This document shows positions 9,445-16,520 of a DNA stretch of 64,000 nt, in pieces. Position 1 is the stretch's first letter. Every line of letters starts with the position of its first letter. The stretch comes from Klebsiella sp. WP3-W18-ESBL-02 (lineage in GTDB: Bacteria; Pseudomonadota; Gammaproteobacteria; Enterobacterales; Enterobacteriaceae), in NCBI RefSeq assembly GCF_014168815.1, contig NZ_AP021972.1, forward strand, positions 1-64,000, given 5' to 3'. Under the pieces are notes generated by a model, which saw nothing but the letters and a program-made list of their open reading frames with translations, ran no database searches and was not told the DNA's origin. The position numbers and the translations under genes were made by a program.

Positions 9445-9846
9445 ATGGGGCTTTTTGATGATGTAGTCGGCTCGCTGCTTAGCGGTGATGCGGGGAAATA
9501 TCAAGCAATCCTGAGTTGGGTAAATGAGCAGGGCGGCATTCAGGCGCTACTGGAGAAGCTGCAAAGCGGCGGGCTCAGTGACATTGTGTCATCCTGGATC
9601 AGTAACCAACAAAGTAACCAATCCATTAGCAGCGACCAGGTCGTCTCGGCGCTGGGCGCACCTGCGGTGTCGGATCTGGGGGAAAAGCTCGGCACCGATG
9701 CCAGCTCCGCTTCAACGATGCTGGCGGAATATTTGCCGAAAATTGTTGATGCGCTTTCCCCACAGGGTGAAGTTGACCCGCAGGCGCACAGCGACCTGCT
9801 GTCGGCCGGTATGAACCTGCTGAAGGGCGGCAAACTCTTTGGTTGA
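9445..9846 (+). CDS. yidB: YidB family protein (DUF937)
   Basis: This 133-residue soluble protein of unknown function matches E. coli YidB (132 residues). It starts MGLFDDVVGSLLSG and has the repeated Leu/Gly-rich helical pattern of DUF937 proteins, with a Ser/Gln-rich stretch (SNQQSNQSISSDQ) around residues 52-64. The start follows a good TGAGGAG site by 6 bases. No signal peptide or membrane segment is visible. It precedes yidA, as in related enterics. Confidence 0.9.
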   Translation: MGLFDDVVGSLLSGDAGKYQAILSWVNEQGGIQALLEKLQSGGLSDIVSSWISNQQSNQSISSDQVVSALGAPAVSDLGEKLGTDASSASTMLAEYLPKIVDALSPQGEVDPQAHSDLLSAGMNLLKGGKLFG

Positions 9847-9855
9847 GCAGCTAAC

Positions 9856-9893
9856 AAAAGGGGAGCATGCATAACGCGTTGTATCCCCCTTTT
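9856..9893. terminator. Stem-loop, possible terminator after yidB
   Basis: AAAAGGGG at 9856-9863 pairs with CCCCTTTT at 9886-9893 around a 22-nt loop that itself contains AACGCGTT. The A and T tracts at the two ends would allow termination in either direction. The long loop makes the call moderate. Confidence 0.45.
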
Positions 9894-9967
9894 CGGCACC
9901 CTTTAGTGCTGTTTTTTGAGCTAAACCGAGTTAGCATGAGGACAGGCTCATTTAACCTGGGGATCTC

Positions 9968-10780
9968 ATGGCTATTAAACTGATTGCAATCGACATGGAC
10001 GGAACGTTGCTGTTGCCGGACCACACTATCTCTCCTGCGGTGAAAAACGCCCTCGCGGCGGCACGCGCAAAAGGGGTTAACGTGGTGCTGACCACCGGGC
10101 GTCCCTATGCCGGCGTGCACAGCTATCTGAAAGAGCTGGGCATGAACGAGCCGGGAGATTACTGCATTACCTATAACGGCGCGCTGGTGCAGAAAGCGGG
10201 CGACGGCAGTACGGTGGCGCAAACGGCGCTGAAGTATGAAGACTACCGCTTCCTGGAAGAACTTTCTCGCAAGGTCGGCTCCCACTTCCACGCGCTGGAT
10301 CGCAACACGCTTTATACCGCTAACCGTGATATCAGCTACTACACCGTGCATGAATCCTTTGTCGCCACGATTCCGCTGGTGTTCTGCGAAGCCGAGAAGA
10401 TGGACCCCTCGATTGAGTTCCTGAAGGTGATGATGATCGACGAACCGGCCATCCTCGACAAAGCGATTGCCCGTATTCCGGCGGAAGTGAAAGAAAAATA
10501 CACGGTGCTGAAAAGCTCACCATACTTCCTCGAAATCCTCGATAAGCGCGTTAACAAAGGCACCGGCGTGAAGTCGCTGGCCGACGTGTTGGGCATCAAG
10601 CCAGAAGAAATTATGGCCATTGGCGACCAGGAGAACGACATCGCGATGATTGAGTTCGCCGGCGTCGGCGTGGCGATGGATAACGCTATTCCGGCGGTGA
10701 AAGAAGCGGCAAACTTTATCACCAAATCCAATCTGGAAGACGGCGTCGCCTGGGCGATAGAGAAATACGTGCTTAGCTAA
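9968..10780 (+). CDS. yidA: HAD-superfamily sugar phosphatase YidA
   Basis: YidA is a Cof-type HAD phosphatase that in E. coli acts on small sugar phosphates such as erythrose 4-phosphate and glucose phosphates. The 270-residue length equals the E. coli protein. HAD motif I is DMDGTLL with nucleophile D9 and general acid D11, motif II is the TTGRP segment, motif III is a conserved lysine before the cap (NKGTGVKSL), and motif IV is GDQENDIAM. The protein is cytosolic with a C2b cap inserted between motifs II and III. It is probably a single gene with its own promoter in the 120-bp gap after yidB. Confidence 0.95.
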   Translation: MAIKLIAIDMDGTLLLPDHTISPAVKNALAAARAKGVNVVLTTGRPYAGVHSYLKELGMNEPGDYCITYNGALVQKAGDGSTVAQTALKYEDYRFLEELSRKVGSHFHALDRNTLYTANRDISYYTVHESFVATIPLVFCEAEKMDPSIEFLKVMMIDEPAILDKAIARIPAEVKEKYTVLKSSPYFLEILDKRVNKGTGVKSLADVLGIKPEEIMAIGDQENDIAMIEFAGVGVAMDNAIPAVKEAANFITKSNLEDGVAWAIEKYVLS

Positions 10781-10801
10781 GACTGCCCTCTTTAGCACTT
10801 C

Positions 10802-10832
10802 CGCTAAAGGCTTGTGGGATAAGCCTTTAGCG
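10802..10832. repeat. Perfect 12-bp inverted repeat between yidA and yidR
   Basis: CGCTAAAGGCTT at 10802-10813 pairs perfectly with AAGCCTTTAGCG at 10821-10832 around a 7-nt loop. Neither strand has a T tract after the stem, so it is not a classical intrinsic terminator. It may stabilise the yidA mRNA end. Confidence 0.55.
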
Positions 10833-10871
10833 TGGTAAAACCAGGCGGTATCTTTCTATCCGGACACCGCC

Positions 10872-12098
10872 ATGAAACAAGTCACCTTTGCGCCGCACCA
10901 TCATCAGTTAACCAACACCCGTACGTGGACGCCAGACAGCCAGTGGCTGGTCTACGATGTGCGCCCGTCCGGAGCCTCGTTTACTGGTGAAACCATCGAG
11001 CGCGTGAACGTCCATAGCGGCGAGGTCGAGGTGATTTATCGGGCGAGTGCAGGCGCCCATGTTGGTGTCGTGACGGTACACCCCCGCGATGAACAATACG
11101 TCTTCATCCACGGCCCGGAAAACCCGGACGCCAACTGGCAATATGACTTCCACCATCGCCGCGGCGTGGTGGCGGCGCGCGGTAATACCCACAATCTCGA
11201 TGCCATGGACATTACCGCGCCCTTCACGCCCGGCGCGCTGCGCGGCGGTAGTCACGTTCACGTCTATAGCCCCTGCGGGCAGTTCGTCAGCTTTACCTAT
11301 AACGACCACGTGATGCACGAATACGATCCGGTACGTGATCAGCGCAACGTCGGCGTGGCCGTACCTTACGGCCCGGTCGCACCGCGCGGCCAGCACCCGC
11401 GCGAATACGGCGGTAGCCACTGGTGCGTGCTGGTCAGCCAGACCACCGTTGATCCACGGCCCGGTAGCGATGAGATTAACCGCGCCTATGAAGAGGGCTG
11501 GGTGGGCTCACGAGCGCTGGCGTTTATTGGTGATACCGTCTCGCAAACCGGTGACAAAGTGCCGGAACTGTTCCTGGTTGAACTGCCGCACGACGAGCGC
11601 GGCTGGAAACAGGCCGGCGACAGACCATTGCAGGGCACGGCAACCGCGCTTCCCGCGCCGCCTGCGGGCGTACGCCAACGGCGTTTAACCTTTACCCATC
11701 AGCGTGCTTTTCCCGGGTTGGTGAACGTGCCGCGCCACTGGGTACGCAGTAACCCACAGGGCACGCAAATTGCCTTCCTGATGCGTGATGATAAAGGCAT
11801 CGTGCAGCTGTGGCTGATATCGCCGCAAGGCGGAGCACCGCTGCAGCTCACGCACAACGCTTCAGATATTCAGTCGGCCTTTAACTGGCACCCATCTGGA
11901 AACGGACTCGGTGTGGTCCTGGACGGGCGTATTGCCTGGTGTGACGCCACGAGCGGTGACATGATTTTTTTAACCACAGGACACGCGAATCCGCCGTCAG
12001 CGGATGCGGTGGTCTTTTCGCCCGATGGGCGATGGATTGCCTGGATGGAAGATACGGCTGGCTTCCGCCAGCTGTGGGTCACCGAGATCGGCGACTAA
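10872..12098 (+). CDS. yidR: YidR family beta-propeller protein
   Basis: This 408-residue protein matches E. coli YidR (about 415 residues). It shows WD40/TolB-like propeller blades, with repeated units of the type WTPDSQWLVYDVR, YSPCGQFVSFTYND, NWHPSGNGLGVVL and FSPDGRWIAWMED. No signal peptide is seen, so a cytosolic location is likely. The function is unknown. In E. coli the dgo galactonate operon lies between yidA and yidR; it is absent here. Its stop codon and that of convergent yidQ are separated by a single base. Confidence 0.9.
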   Translation: MKQVTFAPHHHQLTNTRTWTPDSQWLVYDVRPSGASFTGETIERVNVHSGEVEVIYRASAGAHVGVVTVHPRDEQYVFIHGPENPDANWQYDFHHRRGVVAARGNTHNLDAMDITAPFTPGALRGGSHVHVYSPCGQFVSFTYNDHVMHEYDPVRDQRNVGVAVPYGPVAPRGQHPREYGGSHWCVLVSQTTVDPRPGSDEINRAYEEGWVGSRALAFIGDTVSQTGDKVPELFLVELPHDERGWKQAGDRPLQGTATALPAPPAGVRQRRLTFTHQRAFPGLVNVPRHWVRSNPQGTQIAFLMRDDKGIVQLWLISPQGGAPLQLTHNASDIQSAFNWHPSGNGLGVVLDGRIAWCDATSGDMIFLTTGHANPPSADAVVFSPDGRWIAWMEDTAGFRQLWVTEIGD

Positions 12099-12099
12099 G

Positions 12100-12432
12100 T
12101 TATTGAGCGGGCATCGGGGCCGGTGGGATCACCGAATTGGTGGCCAGCGTCTCTTGCTCGCTTTTTTCAACCCGTGAACGGACCGAGCTGTCCTTACGGA
12201 AGAAGTCCCACGGAAGCAGCACGGTATCCATGACCGCCGTAAACGGCATATCCAGGGCAACCAGCGATTTGGTGGCCCAGCCGTTTTCACCGTCGCTCAG
12301 CATTTCTGCGCTGGCGCGCGTACCGGGATAGGTACCGTCTTTGCCGCCGGTGTGCGACATGACGCTGGAACATCCTACTGACAAGAGGATCCCCCCAACC
12401 AGCGTCGTTTTAATCAGCAGATTTTTCATCAT
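12100..12432 (-). CDS. yidQ: YidQ family lipoprotein (DUF1375)
   Basis: This 110-residue lipoprotein has the same length as E. coli YidQ. The lipobox LSVGC places the lipidated cysteine at residue 21 after a short hydrophobic signal. The mature part contains the family signature SSVMSHTGGKDGTYPGTRAS and LDMPFTAVMDTVLLPWD. Tandem ATGs at 12432 and 12429 are both possible starts; the upstream one is used. Function is unknown. It is divergent from ibpA. Confidence 0.92.
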   Translation of the reverse strand: MMKNLLIKTTLVGGILLSVGCSSVMSHTGGKDGTYPGTRASAEMLSDGENGWATKSLVALDMPFTAVMDTVLLPWDFFRKDSSVRSRVEKSEQETLATNSVIPPAPMPAQ

Positions 12433-12607
12433 GAGCTCTTCATTGTTATGAGCATAAAAAAGCTCGTCCTCCGGGTTATAGCCACCCGTTGCCAAAATAG
12501 AAAGCCCAGGCTCACCGCTCTGTGGCGGCTGTCGCAATTTAGCCTTTCGTGCTATCACCCAGTGTAAGCCTTATCGGGGAAAGTGCAAAAAAAGTCGGCC
12601 AGAAGGT

Positions 12608-12634
12608 CTTGAAAAAGATCTTTCCCCCCTCATT
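12608..12634 (+). promoter_or_regulatory. Sigma-32 heat-shock promoter of ibpAB
   Basis: CTTGAAA at 12608-12614 is a perfect match to the sigma-32 -35 consensus. The C-rich stretch CCCCTCATTT about 11-13 bases later resembles the CCCCATNT -10 element. It lies about 110 bp upstream of ibpA, as expected for heat-shock control of small heat-shock proteins. Confidence 0.75.
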
Positions 12635-12713
12635 TTATAGGTGTAGCCGAAGAGAACATGCCTGCGGGGTGTTCTGGCTTCATGGCCTGTCCACGATGGA
12701 AGGTCGATAATTT

Positions 12714-12731
12714 CTCGCTGATTTCCAGGAG
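12714..12731 (+). promoter_or_regulatory. ROSE-type RNA thermometer hairpin of ibpA
   Basis: In the 5' leader of ibpA, CTC (12714-12716) and CT (12718-12719) pair with AG (12727-12728) and GAG (12729-12731), leaving G12717 bulged opposite the Shine-Dalgarno sequence AGGAG. This bulged-G helix around the ribosome-binding site is the hallmark of ROSE elements, which melt at high temperature. The upstream leader can form further stems that were not modelled. Confidence 0.8.
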
Positions 12732-12741
12732 CTATTTGATT

Positions 12742-13155
12742 ATGCGTAACTTTGACTTATCCCCGTTATACCGTTCTGCCATTGGTTTTGACCGTCTGTT
12801 CAACCTGTTAGAAAACAATCAAACACAAAGCAACGGTGGCTATCCTCCGTACAACGTTGAGCTGGTTGATGAAAACCATTATCGCATCGCGATTGCCGTG
12901 GCGGGTTTTGCGGAAAGCGAGCTGGAAATTACCGCGCAGGACAACATGCTGGTGGTAAAAGGCGCGCATGCTGCGGAACAGAAAGAACGTACCTATCTCT
13001 ACCAGGGCATTGCCGAGCGCAACTTTGAACGCAAATTCCAGTTAGCGGAAAACATCCACGTTCGTGGCGCCAACCTGGTTAACGGCCTGCTGTATATCGA
13101 ACTGGAACGCGTGATTCCGGAAGCGAATAAACCGCGCCGTATCGAAATTAATTAA
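12742..13155 (+). CDS. ibpA: Small heat-shock protein IbpA
   Basis: IbpA is a 137-residue alpha-crystallin-type holdase that binds aggregating proteins with IbpB and passes them to ClpB/DnaK. The start at 12742 (MRNFDLSPLYRSAIGFDRLF) gives exactly the E. coli length and sits 10 bases after AGGAG; upstream in-frame starts lie in the leader. The crystallin domain covers about residues 35-125, with the conserved VAGF and the C-terminal I-E-I anchor motif (RRIEIN). Expression is inferred to be controlled by sigma-32 and by the leader thermometer. Confidence 0.97.
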   Translation: MRNFDLSPLYRSAIGFDRLFNLLENNQTQSNGGYPPYNVELVDENHYRIAIAVAGFAESELEITAQDNMLVVKGAHAAEQKERTYLYQGIAERNFERKFQLAENIHVRGANLVNGLLYIELERVIPEANKPRRIEIN

Positions 13156-13243
13156 TTCTGCCGGGCCGCGCCTGCGGCCCCGTTAATCACCCGGCTTGCC
13201 GTCAGGGAGCCAGATGCGAATCCTCAGGATTTGCAGGTACTTA

Positions 13244-13261
13244 CTCGCTTCTTAGAAGGAG
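13244..13261 (+). promoter_or_regulatory. ROSE-like hairpin over the ibpB ribosome-binding site
   Basis: CTC (13244-13246) pairs with GAG (13259-13261) and CTTC (13248-13251) pairs with GAAG (13255-13258) around a TTA loop, leaving G13247 bulged. The Shine-Dalgarno sequence AAGGAG is buried in the helix. The geometry repeats that of the ibpA element, so temperature-dependent translation of ibpB is inferred. Confidence 0.6.
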
Positions 13262-13268
13262 AAACACA

Positions 13269-13697
13269 ATGCGTAACTACGATTTATCCCCTCTGCTGCG
13301 TCAATGGATCGGCTTTGACAAACTGGCGAACGCGCTGCAAACCAGCAGTGAAGGCCAGAGCTTCCCGCCGTATAACATCGAAAAAAGTGACGATAACCAC
13401 TACCGCATTACGCTGGCGCTGGCGGGGTTCCGTCAGGAAGATCTGGACGTGCAGCTGGAAGGTACCCGCCTGACCGTGAAGGGCACGCCGCAGCCGCAGG
13501 AGAAAGAGACCAAATGGCTGCACCAGGGGCTGGTGACCCAGGCCTTTAGCCTGAGCTTTACGCTGGCCGAAAATATGGAAGTCTCCGGAGCAACCTTCAC
13601 TAACGGCCTGCTGCATATTGATTTAACCCGCAATGAGCCGGAAGCCATTGCCCCACAGCGTATCGCAATTAGCGAGCGCCCTGCGCTGAATAGCTAA
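13269..13697 (+). CDS. ibpB: Small heat-shock protein IbpB
   Basis: IbpB is the partner holdase of IbpA. The 142-residue product equals the E. coli length and starts MRNYDLSPLLRQWIGFDKLA, clearly paralogous to IbpA. The alpha-crystallin domain spans about residues 35-125 (VAGF equivalent LAGFRQEDLDVQ; C-terminal RIAI anchor). It lies 113 bp after ibpA in the same operon and ends at a strong terminator. Confidence 0.97.
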   Translation: MRNYDLSPLLRQWIGFDKLANALQTSSEGQSFPPYNIEKSDDNHYRITLALAGFRQEDLDVQLEGTRLTVKGTPQPQEKETKWLHQGLVTQAFSLSFTLAENMEVSGATFTNGLLHIDLTRNEPEAIAPQRIAISERPALNS

Positions 13698-13713
13698 CTC
13701 GATTTGCCCAATT

Positions 13714-13740
13714 AGCCCCGAGTCATCGGGGCTTTTTTTT
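13714..13740 (+). terminator. Rho-independent terminator after ibpB
   Basis: AGCCCCGA (13714-13721) pairs with TCGGGGCT (13726-13733) around the loop GTCA and is followed by a run of Ts to 13740. It ends the ibpAB operon. Confidence 0.93.
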
Positions 13741-13853
13741 ATCCTGTTTCCCCGCGGTAATCCGCCTATTATTGTGCGCAGTCCTGCATACAACCCGCCC
13801 TCCTTCGGCCATAATCCTCATTGTTATTAATGTTATTCACAGGGAATAAGACG

Positions 13854-15515
13854 ATGAGTGATATAGCATTGACGGTCAGCGTGTTGGCGCTGGTGGCGGT
13901 AGTCGGGCTGTGGATCGGCAATATCAAGATTCGCGGCATTGGTTTTGGTATCGGCGGGGTGCTGTTCGGCGGCATTATCGTCGGTCACTTTGTCGATCAG
14001 GCAGGGATTACCCTGAGCAGCCCGATGCTGCATTTCATTCAGGAGTTTGGCCTGATCCTGTTCGTTTATACCATTGGTATTCAGGTCGGGCCGGGCTTTT
14101 TTGCTTCGCTGCGCGTTTCGGGGCTACGGCTGAACCTGTTCGCTATTCTGATCGTTATCCTCGGCGGTCTGGTGACCACGCTGCTGCATAAAATCTTTGC
14201 CATTCCCCTACCGGTGGTGCTTGGTATCTTCTCCGGTGCCGTCACTAACACCCCTGCGCTGGGTGCTGGTCAGCAAATACTGCGCGATCTCGGCGAACCG
14301 TTCAGCGTTGTGGACCAGATGGGCATGAGCTACGCGATGGCTTATCCGTTTGGGATTTGCGGCATTTTGCTGACCATGTGGCTGGTGCGCCTGTTTTTCC
14401 GTATTAACGTTGAGAAAGAGGCCCAGCGGTTTGATGAGCAGGCCGGCTCCGGCCATTCGCACCTCAAGACCATCAACATTCGCGTGGAAAACCCGAACCT
14501 GAACCGCATGGCGATTCAGGATGTCCCGGTGATTAACAGCGATAAAATTATCTGCTCGCGCCTCAAACGCGGTGACACGCTGATGGTACCGTCGCCGACC
14601 ACGGTGATTGAAACCGGCGATTTGCTGCATCTGGTGGGGGAAGCCGCCGATTTGCACAATGCGCAGTTAGTGATTGGTAAAGAGGTAGAAACCTCGCTCT
14701 CCACGCGTGGGACGGACCTGAAAGTTGAAAGGGTTGTCGTCACCAATGAGAAGGTGTTAGGAAAGAAAATCCGCGATTTGCACTATAAACAGCGCTATGA
14801 CGTGGTGATCTCTCGTCTTAACCGCGCGGGGGTAGAGCTGGTGGCCAGCAGCAATGCCAGCCTGCAGTTCGGCGATATTCTCAATCTGGTTGGCCGCCCG
14901 GCGGCGATTGACGCGGTGGCGTCGGACCTCGGTAACGCACAGCAAAAATTGCAGCAGGTGCAAATGCTGCCGGTCTTTATCGGTATTGGTCTGGGCGTGC
15001 TGCTGGGCTCGGTCCCGCTGTTTATCCCGGGATTCCCGGTTGCGCTGAAGCTGGGTCTGGCGGGCGGGCCGCTCATCATGGCGCTGATCCTCGGGCGTAT
15101 TGGCAGCATCGGTAAGCTGTACTGGTTTATGCCGCCCAGCGCTAACTTGGCACTGCGCGAGCTGGGGATCGTGCTGTTTCTGTCGGTGGTGGGGCTGAAG
15201 TCTGGCGGTGATTTTGTCGAGACGCTGGTTAACGGCGAGGGGCTCAGCTGGATTGGCTACGGCATCTTTATTACCGGGATTCCGCTGCTGACGGTGGGGA
15301 TTCTGGCGCGAATTTTCGCCGGGATGAACTATCTGACGCTGTGCGGCATGCTGGCTGGCTCTATGACCGATCCGCCAGCGTTGGCCTTTGCCAACAACCT
15401 GCATGCCACCAGCGGCGCGGCGGCGTTGTCCTACGCGACGGTTTATCCGCTGGTGATGTTCCTGCGTATTATCACGCCGCAGCTGCTGGCCGTGCTCTTC
15501 TGGGGGATGGGCTAG
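13854..15515 (+). CDS. yidE: Putative transporter YidE (AspT/YidE antiporter family)
   Basis: This 553-residue inner-membrane protein equals E. coli YidE in length. Five to six membrane segments at each end (residues 4-180 and 370-550) flank two cytoplasmic RCK_C (TrkA-C) domains at about residues 190-365, seen as the repeated GDxLxLVG motif (GDLLHLVG, GDILNLVG). The family includes the aspartate-alanine antiporter; the substrate of YidE is unknown. The ATG at 13854 is chosen because AGGGAA precedes it and it gives the conserved MSDIALTVS start. Its stop overlaps that of convergent yidP by four bases. Confidence 0.93.
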   Translation: MSDIALTVSVLALVAVVGLWIGNIKIRGIGFGIGGVLFGGIIVGHFVDQAGITLSSPMLHFIQEFGLILFVYTIGIQVGPGFFASLRVSGLRLNLFAILIVILGGLVTTLLHKIFAIPLPVVLGIFSGAVTNTPALGAGQQILRDLGEPFSVVDQMGMSYAMAYPFGICGILLTMWLVRLFFRINVEKEAQRFDEQAGSGHSHLKTINIRVENPNLNRMAIQDVPVINSDKIICSRLKRGDTLMVPSPTTVIETGDLLHLVGEAADLHNAQLVIGKEVETSLSTRGTDLKVERVVVTNEKVLGKKIRDLHYKQRYDVVISRLNRAGVELVASSNASLQFGDILNLVGRPAAIDAVASDLGNAQQKLQQVQMLPVFIGIGLGVLLGSVPLFIPGFPVALKLGLAGGPLIMALILGRIGSIGKLYWFMPPSANLALRELGIVLFLSVVGLKSGGDFVETLVNGEGLSWIGYGIFITGIPLLTVGILARIFAGMNYLTLCGMLAGSMTDPPALAFANNLHATSGAAALSYATVYPLVMFLRIITPQLLAVLFWGMG

Positions 15516-16222
15516 GATGTCTGGACGCGCCTCAGGTGATAATCCACCTGGTATTCACTGGCGTTACGGAACATCACCGAGTAGTTAAGAAATTCGCCGC
15601 TGTCGCTGTAAGACAAGGAGGTAATACGCAGCAGCGGCGTTTGTTCCGGTACGTTCATCGACTGCGCCAGCTGCTTGTCTGCCAGCACCGGCGTCAGGCT
15701 TTCATAGTTACCGCTGATGGTTATACCGCACTCTTTTTCGATGTAATCGAATTTTGACCCTTCAAGGTGGACCAGCGACAGGTTGCGAAACAGTTTGACT
15801 GGCATATAGCTGTCTTCCAGCATCAACGGCTTACCGTCGACATAGCGCACGCGCCGGGAAAAATAGATCCGCTCATTAATCTGAATACGCAGCTGGCTGG
15901 CAATCGCGGGCGGCGCTGGCATCATTTCGAAGATTAATACTTTACTGACCACCTCTTTTCCCTGCTTGCGCAGCACTTCAGCCAGGCCGGTCAGGTTGGT
16001 TGTTTCATGATGAATATCTTTGTGGGCAACGTAGGTGCCGCTGCCGTGTCGCCGCACGACCAGCCCCCATTCAACCAGCAGGTCGATGGCTTTGCGGATG
16101 GTCATCCGCGCCACGCCAAACTCATCCGCCAGCTTTTTCTCCCCCGGCAGCGGGCTACCGATGTTGAAATCGGAAGAGTTGAGCCGCAGACGCAGCCTTT
16201 CTGCAATAGATTTATAGATCAC
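15512..16222 (-). CDS. yidP: GntR/HutC-family regulator YidP
   Basis: YidP is a 236-residue cytosolic repressor-type regulator with an N-terminal winged helix (residues 1-68, LADEFGVARMTIRKAIDLL) and a C-terminal UTRA ligand domain (about 90-230). The GTG at 16222 reproduces the E. coli YidP start (VIYKSIAERLRLRL in place of MIYKSIAE) and follows AGAGG. It is divergent from aglAB, and in E. coli yidP adjoins the glv genes, so control of the alpha-glucoside operon is inferred. The long inverted repeat at 16342-16373 is its likely binding site. Confidence 0.9.
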   Translation of the reverse strand: MIYKSIAERLRLRLNSSDFNIGSPLPGEKKLADEFGVARMTIRKAIDLLVEWGLVVRRHGSGTYVAHKDIHHETTNLTGLAEVLRKQGKEVVSKVLIFEMMPAPPAIASQLRIQINERIYFSRRVRYVDGKPLMLEDSYMPVKLFRNLSLVHLEGSKFDYIEKECGITISGNYESLTPVLADKQLAQSMNVPEQTPLLRITSLSYSDSGEFLNYSVMFRNASEYQVDYHLRRVQTS

Positions 16223-16341
16223 AAGTAGACCTCTATCGTCCGCATCTGGATGAATATTGAACCAGCGTTTCTTATTAAAAAGTAGCTTATTACATACAGC
16301 TAACGTGAATTCAAAGCACGAGGAAAAATTACGCTGATTAA

Positions 16342-16373
16342 GTTGTCTATTTTTATTAAAAAAATTAGACAAC
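16342..16373. promoter_or_regulatory. Inverted repeat, probable YidP operator for aglAB
   Basis: GTTGTCTA (16342-16349) and TAGACAAC (16366-16373) form the ends of a near-perfect inverted repeat with 12 of 13 arm positions complementary (a T/T mismatch at position nine) around ATTAAA. The TTGTCTA/TAGACAA half sites resemble operators of the HutC/UTRA group of GntR regulators. The rest of the 298-bp yidP-aglA gap is AT-rich and holds no gene. Confidence 0.5.
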
Positions 16374-16390
16374 ATTGCGTTAATTAAAAC

Positions 16391-16406
16391 CATGAAAGCG
16401 ATCACG
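16391..16406. promoter_or_regulatory. Possible CRP site upstream of aglA
   Basis: CATGA-N6-TCACG matches 7 of 10 positions of the CRP consensus TGTGA-N6-TCACA, 115 bp before the aglA start. Catabolite control would fit a PTS sugar operon. The match is only moderate. Confidence 0.3.
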
Positions 16407-16520
16407 AATCGTCGCGGCGTTGCATGTTGTTGGGCAAGCAAATTCCTATCCTCGTATCAGGCCAGAGATCAACATGAATAAGGCCACTTACCCTACGAGT
16501 TGTTATATGAGGATTCCCAA

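Noticed and set aside
10802..10832. Intrinsic terminator after yidA
   Set aside because: The stem is perfect but no T tract follows on either strand, so it was recorded only as an inverted repeat.
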